In this document: in pieces, positions 11,011 to 21,728 of the stretch | Position numbering within the stretch: the first letter of the stretch is position 1 | Layout: every line of letters starts with the position of its first letter | Source of the DNA: Polynucleobacter necessarius | Lineage (GTDB): Bacteria; Pseudomonadota; Gammaproteobacteria; Burkholderiales; Burkholderiaceae | Direction: 5' to 3' | DNA length: 64,000 bases | Assembly: GCF_900095185.1 (NCBI RefSeq) | Contig: NZ_LT606948.1 | Location: forward strand, 682,001 to 746,000 | The notes under the pieces: generated by a model | Database searches by the model: none | Told to the model about the DNA's origin: nothing | What the model saw: only the letters and a program-made list of their open reading frames with translations | Program-made: the position numbers and the translations under genes

Positions 11011-11667
11011 ATGAGCTTAGGCTTAATCGGCCGCAAGGTCGGCATGACCCGTCTGTTTACGGACGAAGGGGAAGCGATTCCTGTGACTGTAATCGACGTG
11101 AGCGACAACAGAGTCGCTCAAATCAAGAGCCAGGTAACTGATGGCTATGACGCTATCCAGTTGGCGCATGGCATACGTAGAGCGACTCGCGTTACTAAAT
11201 CAATGGCTGGTCACTTTGCAAAAGCAGGCGTGATGGCTGGTAATGCACTCAACGAATTTCATTTAGATGCAGCAACAATTGCAGCAATGACACCAGGACA
11301 AGTTGTTCCTGCTGATGCTGCATTTACTGCTGGTCAAAAAGTGGATGTGCAAGGCGTAACCATCGGTAAGGGTTACGCAGGCACCATCAAGCGTTATCAC
11401 TTCGCTTCTGGTCGAGCATCACATGGTAACTCCAGAGCACATAACGTACCCGGCTCCATCGGTATGGCGCAAGATCCGGGTCGCGTTTTCCCGGGTAAGC
11501 GCATGACTGGCCACTTTGGTGACGTTACTCGCACCGTACAAAATTTAGTCATCGCACGCATTGATGCAGAGCGTAATCTCATCATGGTTAAAGGCGCCAT
11601 TCCAGGCGCTCCGGGCGGTAAAGTTATTGTTACTCCAGCGGTGAAGACACCGTTGAAGAAGAAATAA
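11011..11667 (+). CDS. rplC: 50S ribosomal protein L3
   Basis: A 218-residue L3, an early assembly protein near the peptidyl transferase centre. In-frame ATGs exist at 10987 and 11005, but the ATG at 11011 is chosen: it has GGAG seven bases upstream and gives the normal start [14 protein letters not shown]. The central loop [18 protein letters not shown], which reaches toward the 23S rRNA core, is intact; its Gln/Asn methylation site cannot be judged without an alignment. First gene of the rplC-rpsQ unit. Confidence 0.97.
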   Translation: MSLGLIGRKVGMTRLFTDEGEAIPVTVIDVSDNRVAQIKSQVTDGYDAIQLAHGIRRATRVTKSMAGHFAKAGVMAGNALNEFHLDAATIAAMTPGQVVPADAAFTAGQKVDVQGVTIGKGYAGTIKRYHFASGRASHGNSRAHNVPGSIGMAQDPGRVFPGKRMTGHFGDVTRTVQNLVIARIDAERNLIMVKGAIPGAPGGKVIVTPAVKTPLKKK

Positions 11668-11678
11668 GGAGAGCGAAT

Positions 11679-12299
11679 ATGGAACTTAAGCTTCTCCAAG
11701 AGGATGGTACTTTAGGTGCAGGCGTAAAAGCTTCACCAGAGGTATTCGAGCGTGAATATAACGAAGCCTTGGTACACCAAGTTGTAGTGGCTTACCAAGC
11801 AAATGCACGTAGCGGTAATCGCGCACAAAAAGACCGTGAGCAAGTTAAGCACACTACCAAGAAGCCTTGGCGTCAAAAGGGTACTGGTCGGGCACGTGCT
11901 GGTATGAGCTCGTCCCCGCTGTGGCGTGGAGGTGGTCGTATATTCCCGAATTCTCCAGAAGAGAATTTTAGCCAAAAAGTAAACAAGAAAATGTATCGCG
12001 CAGGTATGAGATCGATTTTGTCTCAGTTAGCCCGCGAAGGTCGATTGAATGTTGTTTGTCAATTCAATCTAGATGCTCCAAAGACCAAAGTTTTAGCTGA
12101 CAAAGTTAAAGCTATGGGCTTGGATTCAGTCTTGATCATTGTTGATCAGGTTAGCGAGAATTTGTACTTGGCCTCACGTAATTTGCATAAAGTTGCAGTG
12201 GTTGAGCCGCAGCATGCCGATCCATTAGCTTTGGTTCAATACAAAAAAGTATTGGTAAGCAAAGCAGCGATCGCCAAAATTGAGGAGTTGCTGAAATGA
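11679..12299 (+). CDS. rplD: 50S ribosomal protein L4
   Basis: A 206-residue L4, which lines the exit tunnel with L22. The basic loop with [15 protein letters not shown] is the tunnel extension. In gammaproteobacteria L4 also represses the S10 operon; the rplC leader hairpins here would be the place to look for such control. The last four bases overlap the start of rplW (ATGA), implying translational coupling. Confidence 0.97.
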   Translation: MELKLLQEDGTLGAGVKASPEVFEREYNEALVHQVVVAYQANARSGNRAQKDREQVKHTTKKPWRQKGTGRARAGMSSSPLWRGGGRIFPNSPEENFSQKVNKKMYRAGMRSILSQLAREGRLNVVCQFNLDAPKTKVLADKVKAMGLDSVLIIVDQVSENLYLASRNLHKVAVVEPQHADPLALVQYKKVLVSKAAIAKIEELLK

Positions 12300-12622
12300 G
12301 CCAAGTCCGTAAAAACGATCACAACCTCATGAAGGTTCTGCTTGGTCCGGTAATCTCTGAAAAAGCCACTATGGTTGCCGAGAAAAATGAACAAGTAGTT
12401 TTCCAAATGGCTCGCGATGCCAATAAGCTCGATGTTAAACAAGCAGTTGAATTGCTCTTCAAAGTGCAAGTTGACTCAGTGCAAATCGTGAATCAAAAAG
12501 GTAAGCCTAAGCGCTATGGCCGTTTTGAAGGTCGTCGTGACCATACTAAGAAGGCCTACGTGAATTTGAAGCCAGGCCAAGAAATCAACTTTGAAGCGGA
12601 GGCGAATTCATCATGCCTTTGA
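12296..12622 (+). CDS. rplW: 50S ribosomal protein L23
   Basis: A 108-residue L23, located at the tunnel exit, where it docks trigger factor and SRP. The block [22 protein letters not shown] is recognisable in part by its basic loop. It starts inside the end of rplD (ATGA). Its reading frame runs ten bases into rplB, so the last few residues (ending SSCL) are written over the rplB start; this tail may be a recent extension by loss of an earlier stop. Confidence 0.95.
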   Translation: MSQVRKNDHNLMKVLLGPVISEKATMVAEKNEQVVFQMARDANKLDVKQAVELLFKVQVDSVQIVNQKGKPKRYGRFEGRRDHTKKAYVNLKPGQEINFEAEANSSCL

Positions 12623-13443
12623 TGAAGACAAAACCGACCTCACCAGGTCGTCGCTCAATGGTCAAGGTGGTCAATCCTGACCTCCATAAAGGTAAGCCTT
12701 TTGCACCACTACTTGAGCCACAGTTCCAAAAAGCAGGTCGCAATAACAACAGTCACATCACTATCCGTCATAAAGGTGGTGGTCATAAGCATCACTATCG
12801 TGTTGTTGACTTCAAGCGCAACGACAAAGATGGTATTCCAGCAAAAGTTGAGCGTTTGGAATATGACCCAAACCGCAGTGCAAATATCGCTTTGATCGTG
12901 TTTGCTGATGGTGAGCGTCGCTATATTCCTGCGGCTAAGGGTATGACTGTTGGTCAGGCAATGATGAATGGCTCAGAAGCGCCTATCAAGTCTGGTAACA
13001 ATTTACCAATTCGTAACATTCCAGTTGGTAGCACAATTCACTGCGTTGAAATCATGCCAGGCAAAGGTGCGCAAGTTGCACGTTCTGCTGGTGGTTCAGC
13101 AGTATTGTTGGCTCGCGAAGGTGTTTACGCTCAAGTGCGTTTACGCTCCGGTGAAGTTCGCCGTGTTCTGATTGAGTGCCGCGCCACCATTGGTGAAGTT
13201 GGCAACGAAGAGCACAGCTTGCGTCAAATTGGTAAAGCAGGTGCAAATCGCTGGCGTGGCATTCGCCCAACCGTTCGCGGTGTAGCAATGAACCCAGTAG
13301 ATCACCCACATGGTGGTGGTGAAGGTAGAACTGGCGAAGGCCGTGTTCCTGTATCCCCATGGGGTACTCCAACCAAAGGTTATCGCACACGTCGTAATAA
13401 GCGTACAACTTCGATGATCGTTCAACGTCGTCAAAAACGTTAA
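12613..13443 (+). CDS. rplB: 50S ribosomal protein L2
   Basis: A 276-residue L2, needed for subunit joining and peptidyl transfer. The C-terminal signature [15 protein letters not shown] is complete, including the His of the PHGGG loop. The ATG at 12613 is preceded by GGAGG ten bases upstream within rplW, giving a ten-base overlap with that gene. The family N-terminus ([17 protein letters not shown]) starts three residues in. Confidence 0.97.
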   Translation: MPLMKTKPTSPGRRSMVKVVNPDLHKGKPFAPLLEPQFQKAGRNNNSHITIRHKGGGHKHHYRVVDFKRNDKDGIPAKVERLEYDPNRSANIALIVFADGERRYIPAAKGMTVGQAMMNGSEAPIKSGNNLPIRNIPVGSTIHCVEIMPGKGAQVARSAGGSAVLLAREGVYAQVRLRSGEVRRVLIECRATIGEVGNEEHSLRQIGKAGANRWRGIRPTVRGVAMNPVDHPHGGGEGRTGEGRVPVSPWGTPTKGYRTRRNKRTTSMIVQRRQKR

Positions 13444-13462
13444 GCGATAAGGATAAATAGAT

Positions 13463-13741
13463 ATGACACGTTCAGCTAAAAAAGGCCCATTCTGCGACGC
13501 CAGCTTAGTAAAAAAAGTTGAAGTTGCACAAGCCAACAAAGACAAAAAGCCGATCAAAACTTGGTCACGCCGTTCAACAATCCTCCCAGACTTTATTGGT
13601 CTGACGATTGCTGTACATAACGGTCGTCAACACGTTCCGGTATATGTATCAGAAAACATGGTGGGTCATAAGTTAGGCGAATTTGCCTTGACCCGTACTT
13701 TCAAAGGTCACGCTGCTGACAAGAAAGTAACGAAGAAGTAA
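13463..13741 (+). CDS. rpsS: 30S ribosomal protein S19
   Basis: A 92-residue S19 of the 30S head, which contacts S13 and the A-site finger. [19 protein letters not shown] and the motif [20 protein letters not shown] are typical. It starts 19 bases after rplB with an AAGGAT ribosome site. Confidence 0.97.
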   Translation: MTRSAKKGPFCDASLVKKVEVAQANKDKKPIKTWSRRSTILPDFIGLTIAVHNGRQHVPVYVSENMVGHKLGEFALTRTFKGHAADKKVTKK

Positions 13742-13751
13742 GGGGATGATG

Positions 13752-14081
13752 ATGGAAGTTAAAGCTATTCACAAGGGTGCCCGCATTTCTGCGCAAAAGA
13801 CACGTTTGGCTGCTGACCAAATTCGTGGTTTGCCAATTGCTCGCGCATTAAACATTTTGAACTTCAGCCCCAAGAAAGCTGCCTTCATTGTGAAAAAAGT
13901 TGTTGAGTCCGCTGTGGCCAACGCTGAACACAATAAGGGTGCTGACATTGACGAGCTCAAGGTTTCAGCAATTATTGTTGATAAAGGCACGTCATTGAAG
14001 CGCTTTACCGCACGCGCTAAGGGTCGTGGCAATCAAATTGAAAAACAAACTTGTCACATTAGCGTGACCTTGAGTAACTAA
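13752..14081 (+). CDS. rplV: 50S ribosomal protein L22
   Basis: A 109-residue L22, whose beta-hairpin narrows the nascent-peptide tunnel. Three ATGs in a row occur at 13746, 13749 and 13752; the last is chosen because the AAGGGG site at 13740-13745 is six bases before it and the protein then has the usual length. The hairpin region near [20 protein letters not shown] is intact, so no macrolide-type deletion is seen. Confidence 0.95.
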   Translation: MEVKAIHKGARISAQKTRLAADQIRGLPIARALNILNFSPKKAAFIVKKVVESAVANAEHNKGADIDELKVSAIIVDKGTSLKRFTARAKGRGNQIEKQTCHISVTLSN

Positions 14082-14089
14082 GGAAATAT

Positions 14090-14917
14090 ATGGGCCAAAA
14101 GATAAACCCCACCGAATTCCGACTCGCGGTAACGAAGAATTGGACATCACGTTGGTATGCAAACAATACTGACTTCGCAAAGATGCTGAAAGAGGACGTA
14201 GATGTCCGCAGCTATCTCAAGAAGAAGTTGAAGAACGCATCCGTAAGCAAAGTAGTCATTGAGCGTCCTGCAAAGAACGCGCGTATTACTATCTACAGCT
14301 CACGTCCAGGCGTTGTAATCGGCAAAAAAGGTGAAGACATTGAAGTGCTCCGGCGCGAATTACAAAAGCGTATGGGAGTTCCAGTTCATGTGAACATCGA
14401 AGAAATTCGTAAGCCAGAAGTTGATGCACAATTGATTGCTGACTCTATTGCTCAACAGTTAGAGAGGCGCATCATGTTCCGTCGCGCAATGAAGCGTGCA
14501 ATGCAAAGCGCAATGCGTCTTGGCGCACAAGGTATTAAGATCATGTCATCAGGCCGTTTAAATGGAGCAGAGATTGCTCGTCGCGAATGGTACCGTGAAG
14601 GTCGTGTTCCGCTTCATACTTTGAGAGCGGATATTGACTACGCAACTTCTGAAGCTGAAACAACATACGGCATTATTGGTGTAAAAGTTTGGGTATACAA
14701 AGGCGACACATTGGGTCGTGGTGCAGAAGCTCAAGTACCAGCTCCATCCGCTGCACCAGCTGCCGAAGAAAAGAAAACTCGTCGTGCCCCAAGTAAGACG
14801 GCTGTTCGTAAACCAGCTGCTGGCACAGACAAACCTTTAGTTGCTGCTAAACCAGCAGTTAAGCGTGTGCGTAAGGTAGAAACACCAGCCGCAGATACGC
14901 AGAAGTCAGGAGAGTAA
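14090..14917 (+). CDS. rpsC: 30S ribosomal protein S3
   Basis: A 275-residue S3 forming the mRNA entry pore with S4 and S5. The KH domain carries [13 protein letters not shown] with its GxxG loop. The conserved core ends near GRGAEAQ, after which about 60 residues rich in Ala, Pro, Lys and Arg follow. Such low-complexity tails are common in Burkholderiales S3, and the protein is about 40 residues longer than that of E. coli. rplP follows after two bases. Confidence 0.97.
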   Translation: MGQKINPTEFRLAVTKNWTSRWYANNTDFAKMLKEDVDVRSYLKKKLKNASVSKVVIERPAKNARITIYSSRPGVVIGKKGEDIEVLRRELQKRMGVPVHVNIEEIRKPEVDAQLIADSIAQQLERRIMFRRAMKRAMQSAMRLGAQGIKIMSSGRLNGAEIARREWYREGRVPLHTLRADIDYATSEAETTYGIIGVKVWVYKGDTLGRGAEAQVPAPSAAPAAEEKKTRRAPSKTAVRKPAAGTDKPLVAAKPAVKRVRKVETPAADTQKSGE

Positions 14918-14919
14918 GT

Positions 14920-15333
14920 ATGCTACAACCAAAGCGTCGCAAGTATCGTAAGGAACAAAAGGGCCGTAATACTGGCGTGGCAACACGCGGCAGTTCTGTA
15001 GCCTTTGGTGACTTTGGATTGAAGGCTGTTGGCCGTGGTCGTTTGACTGCGCGTCAAATTGAGTCAGCACGTCGTGCAATGACTCGTCACATTAAACGTG
15101 GTGGCCGTATTTGGATTCGCATTTTTCCAGATAAGCCAATTTCACAAAAACCTGCAGAAGTACGTATGGGCAACGGTAAAGGTAACCCGGAGTACTACGT
15201 AACTGAAATTCAACCAGGCAAAGTGCTTTACGAGATGGACGGTGTTGACGAGCAATTGGCGCGTGAAGCTTTAAAGCTTGCTGCTGCTAAGCTACCTTTG
15301 CAGACCACTTTCGTGATTCGCCACTTAGGTTGA
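14920..15333 (+). CDS. rplP: 50S ribosomal protein L16
   Basis: A 137-residue L16, close to the A site and needed late in 50S assembly. [17 protein letters not shown] and the segment [13 protein letters not shown] ([15 protein letters not shown]) mark the family. The start lies two bases after the rpsC stop behind AGGAG, suggesting strong coupling. Confidence 0.97.
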   Translation: MLQPKRRKYRKEQKGRNTGVATRGSSVAFGDFGLKAVGRGRLTARQIESARRAMTRHIKRGGRIWIRIFPDKPISQKPAEVRMGNGKGNPEYYVTEIQPGKVLYEMDGVDEQLAREALKLAAAKLPLQTTFVIRHLG

Positions 15334-15347
15334 TCGGGATAGAGATT

Positions 15348-15542
15348 ATGAAAAATACAGAATTAGCCACAAAAGATCTGGCTGCTTTGAATACAGAGTT
15401 AACTGAGTTATTGAAGACTGGTTTTAAACTCCGTATGCAAAAAGGCACTCAGCAACTCACTAATACCAGCCAATTGGGTAAAAATAAGCGCGACATCGCT
15501 CGTGTTAAGACTTTTATCGCCCAAAAGACTGCACAGACATAA
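15348..15542 (+). CDS. rpmC: 50S ribosomal protein L29
   Basis: A 64-residue L29, a tunnel-exit protein beside L23. The frame is open from 15330, but the ATG at 15348 is used: it follows a GGGATAGAG ribosome site, and [15 protein letters not shown] matches the family start. The C-terminal helix with [15 protein letters not shown] is typical. Confidence 0.94.
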   Translation: MKNTELATKDLAALNTELTELLKTGFKLRMQKGTQQLTNTSQLGKNKRDIARVKTFIAQKTAQT

Positions 15543-15554
15543 GGAAAAAGGGAT

Positions 15555-15824
15555 ATGGCAGAATTATCTAAACCCTTACGCCGTACCCTCGTGGGCCGCG
15601 TTGTTAGCGACAAACTGCAAAAAACTGTTACGGTTTTAGTTGAGCGTCAAGTTAAGCATCCGGTAATTGGCAAGTACGTTGGACAGTCTAAAAAGTACCA
15701 TGCTCATGACGAAGCTGGCACATACAAGATGGGTGATACCGTTGAAATTGCTGAATCTAAGCCAATTTCACGCACTAAATCTTGGGTTGTGACCCGTTTA
15801 GTAGAAGCTTCTAAGGGTATTTAA
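15555..15824 (+). CDS. rpsQ: 30S ribosomal protein S17
   Basis: An 89-residue S17, a primary 16S-binding protein. [19 protein letters not shown] and [19 protein letters not shown] are the OB-fold hallmarks. It ends the rplC-rpsQ unit: a stem with a T-run and a fresh promoter lie between it and rplN. Confidence 0.97.
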   Translation: MAELSKPLRRTLVGRVVSDKLQKTVTVLVERQVKHPVIGKYVGQSKKYHAHDEAGTYKMGDTVEIAESKPISRTKSWVVTRLVEASKGI

Positions 15825-15834
15825 AGAAATTATT

Positions 15835-15872
15835 AGGGATTTTGGCGAAGTTTCTGCCCAAATTCCTGTTTT
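15835..15872 (+). terminator. Terminator-like hairpin between rpsQ and rplN
   Basis: AGGGATTTTGGC (15835-15846) pairs with GCCCAAATTCCT (15856-15867) over 12 positions with one wobble and one mismatch, loop of nine, followed by G and TTTT. It begins ten bases after the rpsQ stop. Confidence 0.5.
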
Positions 15873-15878
15873 ACGTAG

Positions 15879-16007
15879 TAAAATAAAAGGCTTCTCTGGT
15901 TTTGTTGGAGCAGCAGTGTTTTCATTAATTCCGGGTTTTAGCTTTTGTTAAAGCCCATAGACGGACCCAAGACTGTTTGCCTTTGGCCAATAAGTTGGGG
16001 ATTAGAA
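15879..16007 (+). promoter_or_regulatory. Probable promoter and structured leader of rplN
   Basis: TAAAAT (15879-15884) is followed two bases later by AAGGCTTC, exactly as upstream of rplC; the -35 element (near 15856) is poor. The leader of about 115 bases contains the stem GGGTTTTA/TAAAGCCC (8 bp, one G-U pair, loop of eight) before the ribosome site. Confidence 0.45.
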
Positions 16008-16376
16008 ATGATACAAACCGAAAGTAGATTACAGGTTGCCGATAACACAGGCGCCACTGAGGTGTTGTGCATCAAGGTATTGGGCGGTTCTAAGCGTCGT
16101 TACGCCAGTATCGGCGATGTCATCAAGGTCAGCGTTAAGTCTGCTGCTCCACGTGGCCGTGTAAAAAAAGGTGATATTTATAACGCTGTTGTAGTTAGAA
16201 CAGCAAAGGGTGTTCGTCGTCCGGACGGTTCATTGATTAAGTTCGATGCAAACGCTGCGGTATTGCTCAACGCTAAGTTAGAGCCAATTGGCACACGTAT
16301 CTTTGGACCTGTCACACGCGAATTGCGTACTGAGAAGTTCATGAAGATCGTTTCTCTCGCCCCCGAAGTTATTTAA
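16008..16376 (+). CDS. rplN: 50S ribosomal protein L14
   Basis: A 122-residue L14, which forms bridges with the small subunit. The frame is open from 15945, but [16 protein letters not shown] is the universal L14 start, so the ATG at 16008 is chosen. First gene of the spc group, here with its own leader. Length equals that of E. coli L14 within one residue. Confidence 0.97.
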   Translation: MIQTESRLQVADNTGATEVLCIKVLGGSKRRYASIGDVIKVSVKSAAPRGRVKKGDIYNAVVVRTAKGVRRPDGSLIKFDANAAVLLNAKLEPIGTRIFGPVTRELRTEKFMKIVSLAPEVI

Positions 16377-16385
16377 GAGACTGAT

Positions 16386-16694
16386 ATGAAAAAGATTCGT
16401 AAAGGCGATTCCGTAGTTTTGTTGACTGGCCGTGATAAAAGCAAGCAAGGAACTGTAACGGCCGTTCTCGAGAACAAAGTAGTCATCGAAGGCGTGAATA
16501 TCTACAAAAAGAGCGTTAAACCAAATCCAGCTGCTGGCGTTACTGGCGGCTTTATTGACAAGCCTATGCCTGTTCACATTTCAAATGTGGCTTTGGTTGA
16601 TGGTAACGGTAAGCCATCACGAGTTGGTATCAAACTCGTAGACGGTAAAAAGCAGCGTTTCCTCAAAACCACTGGCGCGACTTTAAGCGCATAA
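16386..16694 (+). CDS. rplX: 50S ribosomal protein L24
   Basis: A 102-residue L24, an assembly initiator. The KOW motif ([19 protein letters not shown], residues 5-23) is intact. It starts nine bases after rplN. Confidence 0.96.
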   Translation: MKKIRKGDSVVLLTGRDKSKQGTVTAVLENKVVIEGVNIYKKSVKPNPAAGVTGGFIDKPMPVHISNVALVDGNGKPSRVGIKLVDGKKQRFLKTTGATLSA

Positions 16695-16720
16695 ATCAAC
16701 TACAGGGGCACGGAGAAATT

Positions 16721-17263
16721 ATGAGTACACGTTTTCAAGAACACTATCAAGCTAAGGTTGTTGCAAATTTGATCGCTAAGTTTGGCTATAAGTCTGTAAT
16801 GGAAGTTCCACGTATCACTAAGGTAACCCTGAATATGGGTTTAGGCGATGCCGTGAACGACAAGAAAATTATCGAAAATGCAGTTGGTGATTTAACTAAA
16901 GTTGCAGGGCAGAAGCCTGTTGTGACCAAGGCTAAAAAAGCGATTGCAGGTTTCAAAATTCGTCAGGGTTACCCAATCGGTGCCATGGTGACATTGCGTG
17001 GTGCACGTATGTACGAATTTTTAGATCGCTTTGTTACGGTTGCATTACCTCGCGTACGCGACTTCCGCGGTATCTCTGGTAAAGCATTTGATGGCCGTGG
17101 CAACTACAACATCGGCGTTAAAGAACAGATCATTTTCCCTGAAATTGAATACGATAAAATTGAGGCCCTCCGTGGTCTCAATATCAGCATTACGACGACT
17201 GCTAAAACCGACAAAGAAGCAAAAGCGTTGTTGGCAGCATTCAAATTTCCTTTCCGCAATTAA
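16721..17263 (+). CDS. rplE: 50S ribosomal protein L5
   Basis: A 180-residue L5, binding 5S rRNA in the central protuberance. [14 protein letters not shown] at the start, [14 protein letters not shown] ([14 protein letters not shown]) and [16 protein letters not shown] near residue 130 are diagnostic. It lies 26 bases after rplX, behind GGGGCACGGAG. Confidence 0.97.
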   Translation: MSTRFQEHYQAKVVANLIAKFGYKSVMEVPRITKVTLNMGLGDAVNDKKIIENAVGDLTKVAGQKPVVTKAKKAIAGFKIRQGYPIGAMVTLRGARMYEFLDRFVTVALPRVRDFRGISGKAFDGRGNYNIGVKEQIIFPEIEYDKIEALRGLNISITTTAKTDKEAKALLAAFKFPFRN

Positions 17264-17276
17264 GTAAGGGGCTCAC

Positions 17277-17582
17277 GTGGCAAAACTATCCCTGATTGAG
17301 CGCGAGAATAAGCGCACAAAAACTGTAGAGAAGTACGCTGCCAAGCGTGCTGAACTCAAAGCGATCATTGCTGATCAATCACGCAGCGATGAAGAGCGCT
17401 ATGAAGCTCGCTTGAAGCTACAGGCACTTCCACGTAATGCAAGCCCGATTCGTCAAAGAAATCGTTGTTCATTAACCGGTCGCCCACGTGGCACATTCCG
17501 TAAATTCGGTTTGGCTCGAAGCAAGATTCGAGAAATCGCCTTCCGCGGCGAAATCCCTGGTTTAACCAAGGCCAGCTGGTAA
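17277..17582 (+). CDS. rpsN: 30S ribosomal protein S14, zinc-free type
   Basis: A 101-residue S14. The CxxC zinc ribbon of the short S14Z form is absent and the only Cys is in [12 protein letters not shown], so this is the long, zinc-independent form usual in proteobacteria. GTG start at 17277 after AAGGGG. Thirteen bases separate it from rplE. Confidence 0.96.
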   Translation: MAKLSLIERENKRTKTVEKYAAKRAELKAIIADQSRSDEERYEARLKLQALPRNASPIRQRNRCSLTGRPRGTFRKFGLARSKIREIAFRGEIPGLTKASW

Positions 17583-17606
17583 GCGGCGAAAGAATTAGGA
17601 GAACTC

Positions 17607-18002
17607 ATGAGTATCAGCGATCCAATCGCCGACATGTTGACCCGGATCCGCAATGCGCAAGCAGTGCAAAAGCCGTTAGTCACAATGCCGTCGTCAAAAG
17701 TTAAAGTAGCCATTGCAAAAGTTTTGCAAGACGAAGGCTATATCGAAAGTTTTGAAATCAAAGGTGAAGCAGCTAAGCCAGTGCTACACATTGATCTCAA
17801 GTGCTATGCAGGCCGTCCTGTTATAGAACGTATCGACCGTGTCTCGACACCAAGTCTTCGTATCTACAAAGGCCGCCACGACATTCCAGAAGTAATGAAT
17901 GGCTTGGGCATTGCAATTATTTCAACCCCTCAAGGCATAATGACAGACCGTAAAGCACGTGCAACAGGCGTGGGCGGCGAAGTTATTTGCTACGTAGCTT
18001 AA
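17607..18002 (+). CDS. rpsH: 30S ribosomal protein S8
   Basis: A 131-residue S8. In E. coli S8 binds 16S helix 21 and also represses the spc operon at a mimic near rplE; no such mimic was recognised here. [18 protein letters not shown] and the C-terminal [14 protein letters not shown] are characteristic. Confidence 0.97.
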   Translation: MSISDPIADMLTRIRNAQAVQKPLVTMPSSKVKVAIAKVLQDEGYIESFEIKGEAAKPVLHIDLKCYAGRPVIERIDRVSTPSLRIYKGRHDIPEVMNGLGIAIISTPQGIMTDRKARATGVGGEVICYVA

Positions 18003-18012
18003 GGAGCGAAAT

Positions 18013-18546
18013 ATGTCCCGTGTAGGTAAATCACCCATTACAGTTCCTAAGGGCGCTGAGGTAAGCATCAACGGTGCAAACATTACTGTTAAAGGCCCCC
18101 TGGGAACGTTGACTCATAACTTGCATCCTTCTGTTGGATTGAAACAAGAAGACGGCGTACTGACAGTTGTTTTGAATAATGACACACCAGAAGCTGGTGC
18201 GCAGTCAGGTACAGCACGCGCCTTAGTAAACAACATGGTTGTTGGCATAACCACTGGCTTTGAGCGCAAGCTCAGCTTGGTTGGCGTTGGTTATCGCGCT
18301 CACGCTCAAGGTGAGTCGTTGAAATTACAGTTGGGTTTCTCTCACGACATTATTTACAATTTGCCAAAAGGTGTAAAAGCTGAGACGCCGTCGCAAACTG
18401 AAATCATCATCAAAGGCTCCAACAAGCAGCAGGTTGGGCAGGTTGCAGCTGAAGTTCGCGCATACCGTTCACCAGAGCCATACAAAGGCAAAGGTGTTCG
18501 TTATGTGGATGAGGTAGTGCATCTGAAAGACGCTAAGAAGAAGTAA
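18013..18546 (+). CDS. rplF: 50S ribosomal protein L6
   Basis: A 177-residue L6 near the factor-binding site. [14 protein letters not shown] opens it, and [16 protein letters not shown] near the C-terminus is the family signature. Two-domain length is intact. Ten bases after rpsH. Confidence 0.97.
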   Translation: MSRVGKSPITVPKGAEVSINGANITVKGPLGTLTHNLHPSVGLKQEDGVLTVVLNNDTPEAGAQSGTARALVNNMVVGITTGFERKLSLVGVGYRAHAQGESLKLQLGFSHDIIYNLPKGVKAETPSQTEIIIKGSNKQQVGQVAAEVRAYRSPEPYKGKGVRYVDEVVHLKDAKKK

Positions 18547-18559
18547 GCGAGATTAGAAA

Positions 18560-18913
18560 ATGAATAAAGACGAATCCAGACAAAGACGTGCTCGGCAGAC
18601 TCGTATTCGGATTGCTGAAGCTCAAGCAAATCGCTTCACAGTTATCCGTAGCAATACACATATTTCTGCCCAGGTTTATAGCTCATGCGGAACCAAAGTT
18701 GTTGCAGCTGCTTCAACAATGGAAAAAGATTTGCGCCAAGCCATCAAAAATGGCGGCAATGCTGAAGCGGCAAAACAAATTGGCAAATTAGTTGCCGAGC
18801 GTGCTGTTAAGGCAGGCGTTGTTGATGTTGCTTTTGATCGTTCCGGTCATCGTTACCACGGCCGTATTAAGGCTTTAGCTGAAGCTGCGCGTGAAGCCGG
18901 CCTGAAGTTCTAA
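18560..18913 (+). CDS. rplR: 50S ribosomal protein L18
   Basis: A 117-residue L18, a 5S rRNA binder. The block [19 protein letters not shown] followed by [19 protein letters not shown] is the family C-terminus. Thirteen bases after rplF and 17 before rpsE. Confidence 0.97.
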   Translation: MNKDESRQRRARQTRIRIAEAQANRFTVIRSNTHISAQVYSSCGTKVVAAASTMEKDLRQAIKNGGNAEAAKQIGKLVAERAVKAGVVDVAFDRSGHRYHGRIKALAEAAREAGLKF

Positions 18914-18930
18914 TAGGGTTTAGAAAAAAC

Positions 18931-19449
18931 ATGGCAAAAATGCAAACTAAGATGCAAAACGAAGAGCGTGATGATGGTCTTCGCGAGAAAATGATTGCTG
19001 TTAATCGCGTCACTAAAGTGGTGAAGGGTGGCCGTATTCTTGGCTTCGCTGCACTTACTGTTGTTGGCGATGGCGATGGCCGTATCGGCATGGGCAAAGG
19101 CAAATCAAAAGAAGTGCCAGTTGCTGTTCAAAAAGCAATGGATGAAGCTCGTCGCAAGATGCTCAAAGTTTCCTTACGCAAGGGTACTTTGCGGCACACT
19201 GTCACTGGCCAACATGGCGCATCTCGCGTTTTGATTTCGCCAGCTAAAGACGGTACTGGAATTATTGCCGGCGGCCCAATGCGTGCAATTTTCGATGTAA
19301 TGGGTGTAACTAACGTGGTTGCTAAGTCACTTGGCTCAACAAATCCATACAACCTCGTTCGTGCAACAGTTGATGGTTTGAGCAAGATGAGGACTCCTGC
19401 TGAGATTGCTGCTAAACGCGGTAAGTCAGTTGAAGAGATTCTCGGCTAA
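18931..19449 (+). CDS. rpsE: 30S ribosomal protein S5
   Basis: A 172-residue S5, involved in decoding fidelity and the mRNA entry helicase. The double-stranded-RNA-binding-type N domain with [19 protein letters not shown] and [23 protein letters not shown] sequence is present. The Lys/Gly loop linked to spectinomycin response (VKGGR) has no deletion. Confidence 0.97.
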   Translation: MAKMQTKMQNEERDDGLREKMIAVNRVTKVVKGGRILGFAALTVVGDGDGRIGMGKGKSKEVPVAVQKAMDEARRKMLKVSLRKGTLRHTVTGQHGASRVLISPAKDGTGIIAGGPMRAIFDVMGVTNVVAKSLGSTNPYNLVRATVDGLSKMRTPAEIAAKRGKSVEEILG

Positions 19450-19473
19450 GACCAAAAGATTAGGAATCTACAA

Positions 19474-19662
19474 ATGACAATATCTAACTCCAAAGTAAAA
19501 CTGCAATTAGTGCGCAGTTTGATCGGCACTCGCGAGAGCCATCGTGCAACTGTACGTGGCTTGGGCCTCGGCCGTATCAATTCAGTATCTGAATTGGAGG
19601 ATACGCCAGCTGTGCGCGGCATGATTAATAAAGTTTCTTATCTAGTTAAAGTCATTGGCTAA
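19474..19662 (+). CDS. rpmD: 50S ribosomal protein L30
   Basis: A 62-residue L30. [20 protein letters not shown] and [20 protein letters not shown] are typical of the short bacterial form. L30 is dispensable and lost in some reduced genomes, so its presence is informative. It sits 24 bases after rpsE. Confidence 0.95.
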   Translation: MTISNSKVKLQLVRSLIGTRESHRATVRGLGLGRINSVSELEDTPAVRGMINKVSYLVKVIG

Positions 19663-19674
19663 TAGGCGAAGAAA

Positions 19675-20115
19675 ATGCAACTCAATACAATTAAACCTGC
19701 AGAAGGCTCCAAGAAAAACCGTCGTCGCGTTGGTCGCGGAATTGGTTCTGGTTTGGGCAAAACTGCTGGCCGTGGTCATAAGGGTCAAAAATCCCGTTCA
19801 GGCGGTTTCCACAAGGTTGGATTTGAAGGCGGTCAGATGCCTATGTATCGCCGTTTGCCAAAACGCGGCTTCATGTCTTTGACTCGTCGTCACGTTGGTC
19901 AAATCACCTTGAACGACTTAGCAAAAATCAACTTGCCAGAAGTGGACTTGTTGGTATTGAAAGTTCACGGCTTTGCTGGTGAGCAAATCAACGCAATTAA
20001 AGTTATTAAAACTGGCGAACTCAAGATTGCTGTAACTTTCAAAGGTATCACAGCAACAGCCGGTGCAAAAGCAGTCATTGAAGCAGCTGGCGGCAAATTA
20101 GTTGAGTTGGCTTAA
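19675..20115 (+). CDS. rplO: 50S ribosomal protein L15
   Basis: A 146-residue L15 of the 50S core. The Gly/Arg-rich N-terminal arm ([20 protein letters not shown]) and [15 protein letters not shown] are diagnostic. Eighteen bases upstream of secY. Confidence 0.97.
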   Translation: MQLNTIKPAEGSKKNRRRVGRGIGSGLGKTAGRGHKGQKSRSGGFHKVGFEGGQMPMYRRLPKRGFMSLTRRHVGQITLNDLAKINLPEVDLLVLKVHGFAGEQINAIKVIKTGELKIAVTFKGITATAGAKAVIEAAGGKLVELA

Positions 20116-20133
20116 TAAGTCTATTAAGTAGAT

Positions 20134-21471
20134 ATGGCATTAGCACCTACCAATAACGCAAGCACTGCCGCAACAGGTGGCAAGTTTGGCGAATTACGCC
20201 AACGCTTGGTATTCCTGGTGTTAGCTTTGCTCGTGTTCCGTTTGGGTGCTCATATCCCTGTTCCCGGAATTGATCCAGACCAATTGGCCCAGTTATTTTC
20301 TGGTCAACAAGATGGCATTTTGGGAATGTTTAATTTGTTCTCTGGCGGCGCCTTGTCTCGTTTTACTGTATTTGCGTTGGGTATCATGCCTTACATCTCC
20401 GCATCGATCATCATGCAGCTAATGACGATTGTTGTTCCTTCATTGGAGTCTTTAAAAAAAGAAGGTCAAGCAGGTCAGCGTAAGATTGCTCAGTACACAC
20501 GCTATGGCACGGTATTTTTAGCAACATTCCAAGCATTAGGAATTTCTGTTGCCTTGCAAGCCCAATCAGGTTTGGTTATCAATCCAGGCTTGATGTTTGA
20601 GTTCAGCTCCGTGGTTACTTTAGTAACAGGTACAATGTTCTTAATGTGGCTCGGTGAACAAATTACTGAGCGTGGCTTAGGTAACGGTATCTCTATTATT
20701 ATTTTCGGCGGTATTGTTTCTGGTTTGCCAAGCGCATTAGCAAGCCTGTTAGAGCTTGTTCGTGCTGGCTCAATGCATATCATTTCCGCATTACTCATCG
20801 TTGTGATTTGCGTAGCAGTGACCTATTTTGTAGTGTTTGTAGAGCGTGGTCAGCGCCGCATCTTAGTGAATTACGCCAAGCGTCAAGTTGGCAATAAGAT
20901 CTATGGTGGGCAGTCGTCTTATTTCCCGTTGAAGTTAAATATGGCAGGAGTTATTCCTCCAATTTTTGCTTCATCCATTATTTTGTTCCCTGCAACGATT
21001 GCAGGCTGGTTCACATCAGGCGAGCCTACAAATATGTTTAGCAGAATTATCAAAGATTTGGCAGCCACTTTGGCTCCAGGTCAGCCCGTCTACACTATTT
21101 TGTATGCAGCAGCGATTATTTTCTTCTGCTTCTTCTATACCGCATTGGTTTTTAATAATCGTGAAACTGCAGAGAATTTGAAGAAGAGCGGTGCATTGGT
21201 TCCAGGTATTCGGCCGGGCGACCAAACAGCACGATACATCGACAAGATCTTGGTCCGCTTAACTTTGGCTGGCGCCATTTATATGGTTTTGGTTTGTTTA
21301 TTGCCAGAATGCTTGGTGCTGAAGTACAACGTGCCATTTTATTTCGGTGGTACTTCATTGTTAATTATTGTGGTTGTTGCAATGGATTTCATGGCTCAAG
21401 TTCAGTCATTTGTCATGCAACAGCAGTATGGCTCTTTGATGAAAAAAGCGAACTTTAAGATGGGCGCTTAA
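20134..21471 (+). CDS. secY: Preprotein translocase channel subunit SecY
   Basis: A 445-residue inner-membrane protein with ten expected transmembrane segments that forms the protein-conducting channel with SecE and SecG. Seen: helix 1 around residues 24-42, the plug region with [19 protein letters not shown], and the cytoplasmic loop with [17 protein letters not shown]. It lies in its usual place in the spc group, four bases before infA. No truncation. Confidence 0.97.
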   Translation: MALAPTNNASTAATGGKFGELRQRLVFLVLALLVFRLGAHIPVPGIDPDQLAQLFSGQQDGILGMFNLFSGGALSRFTVFALGIMPYISASIIMQLMTIVVPSLESLKKEGQAGQRKIAQYTRYGTVFLATFQALGISVALQAQSGLVINPGLMFEFSSVVTLVTGTMFLMWLGEQITERGLGNGISIIIFGGIVSGLPSALASLLELVRAGSMHIISALLIVVICVAVTYFVVFVERGQRRILVNYAKRQVGNKIYGGQSSYFPLKLNMAGVIPPIFASSIILFPATIAGWFTSGEPTNMFSRIIKDLAATLAPGQPVYTILYAAAIIFFCFFYTALVFNNRETAENLKKSGALVPGIRPGDQTARYIDKILVRLTLAGAIYMVLVCLLPECLVLKYNVPFYFGGTSLLIIVVVAMDFMAQVQSFVMQQQYGSLMKKANFKMGA

Positions 21472-21475
21472 CTGA

Positions 21476-21694
21476 ATGTCTAAAGACGATGCAATTCAGA
21501 TGGTGGGAGAAGTTGTAGAGAATTTGCCGAACGCGATGTTTCGCGTGAAACTAGAAAATGGACATGTGGTTCTGGGGCACATTTCCGGCAAAATGCGGAT
21601 GCATTACATCCGCATTTTGCCGGGTGATAAGGTGACGGTGGAGATGACGCCTTACGATCTAACGCGCGCTAGGATTATTTTCCGTGCGAAGTAA
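21476..21694 (+). CDS. infA: Translation initiation factor IF-1
   Basis: A 72-residue OB-fold protein that occupies the ribosomal A site during initiation. [20 protein letters not shown] and [20 protein letters not shown] are the family motifs. Placement between secY and rpmJ is the common betaproteobacterial arrangement. Start four bases after secY, probably coupled. Confidence 0.96.
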   Translation: MSKDDAIQMVGEVVENLPNAMFRVKLENGHVVLGHISGKMRMHYIRILPGDKVTVEMTPYDLTRARIIFRAK

Positions 21695-21728
21695 AGATTA
21701 AGTAGTACCTATTTTTAAGAGGTGAGTT

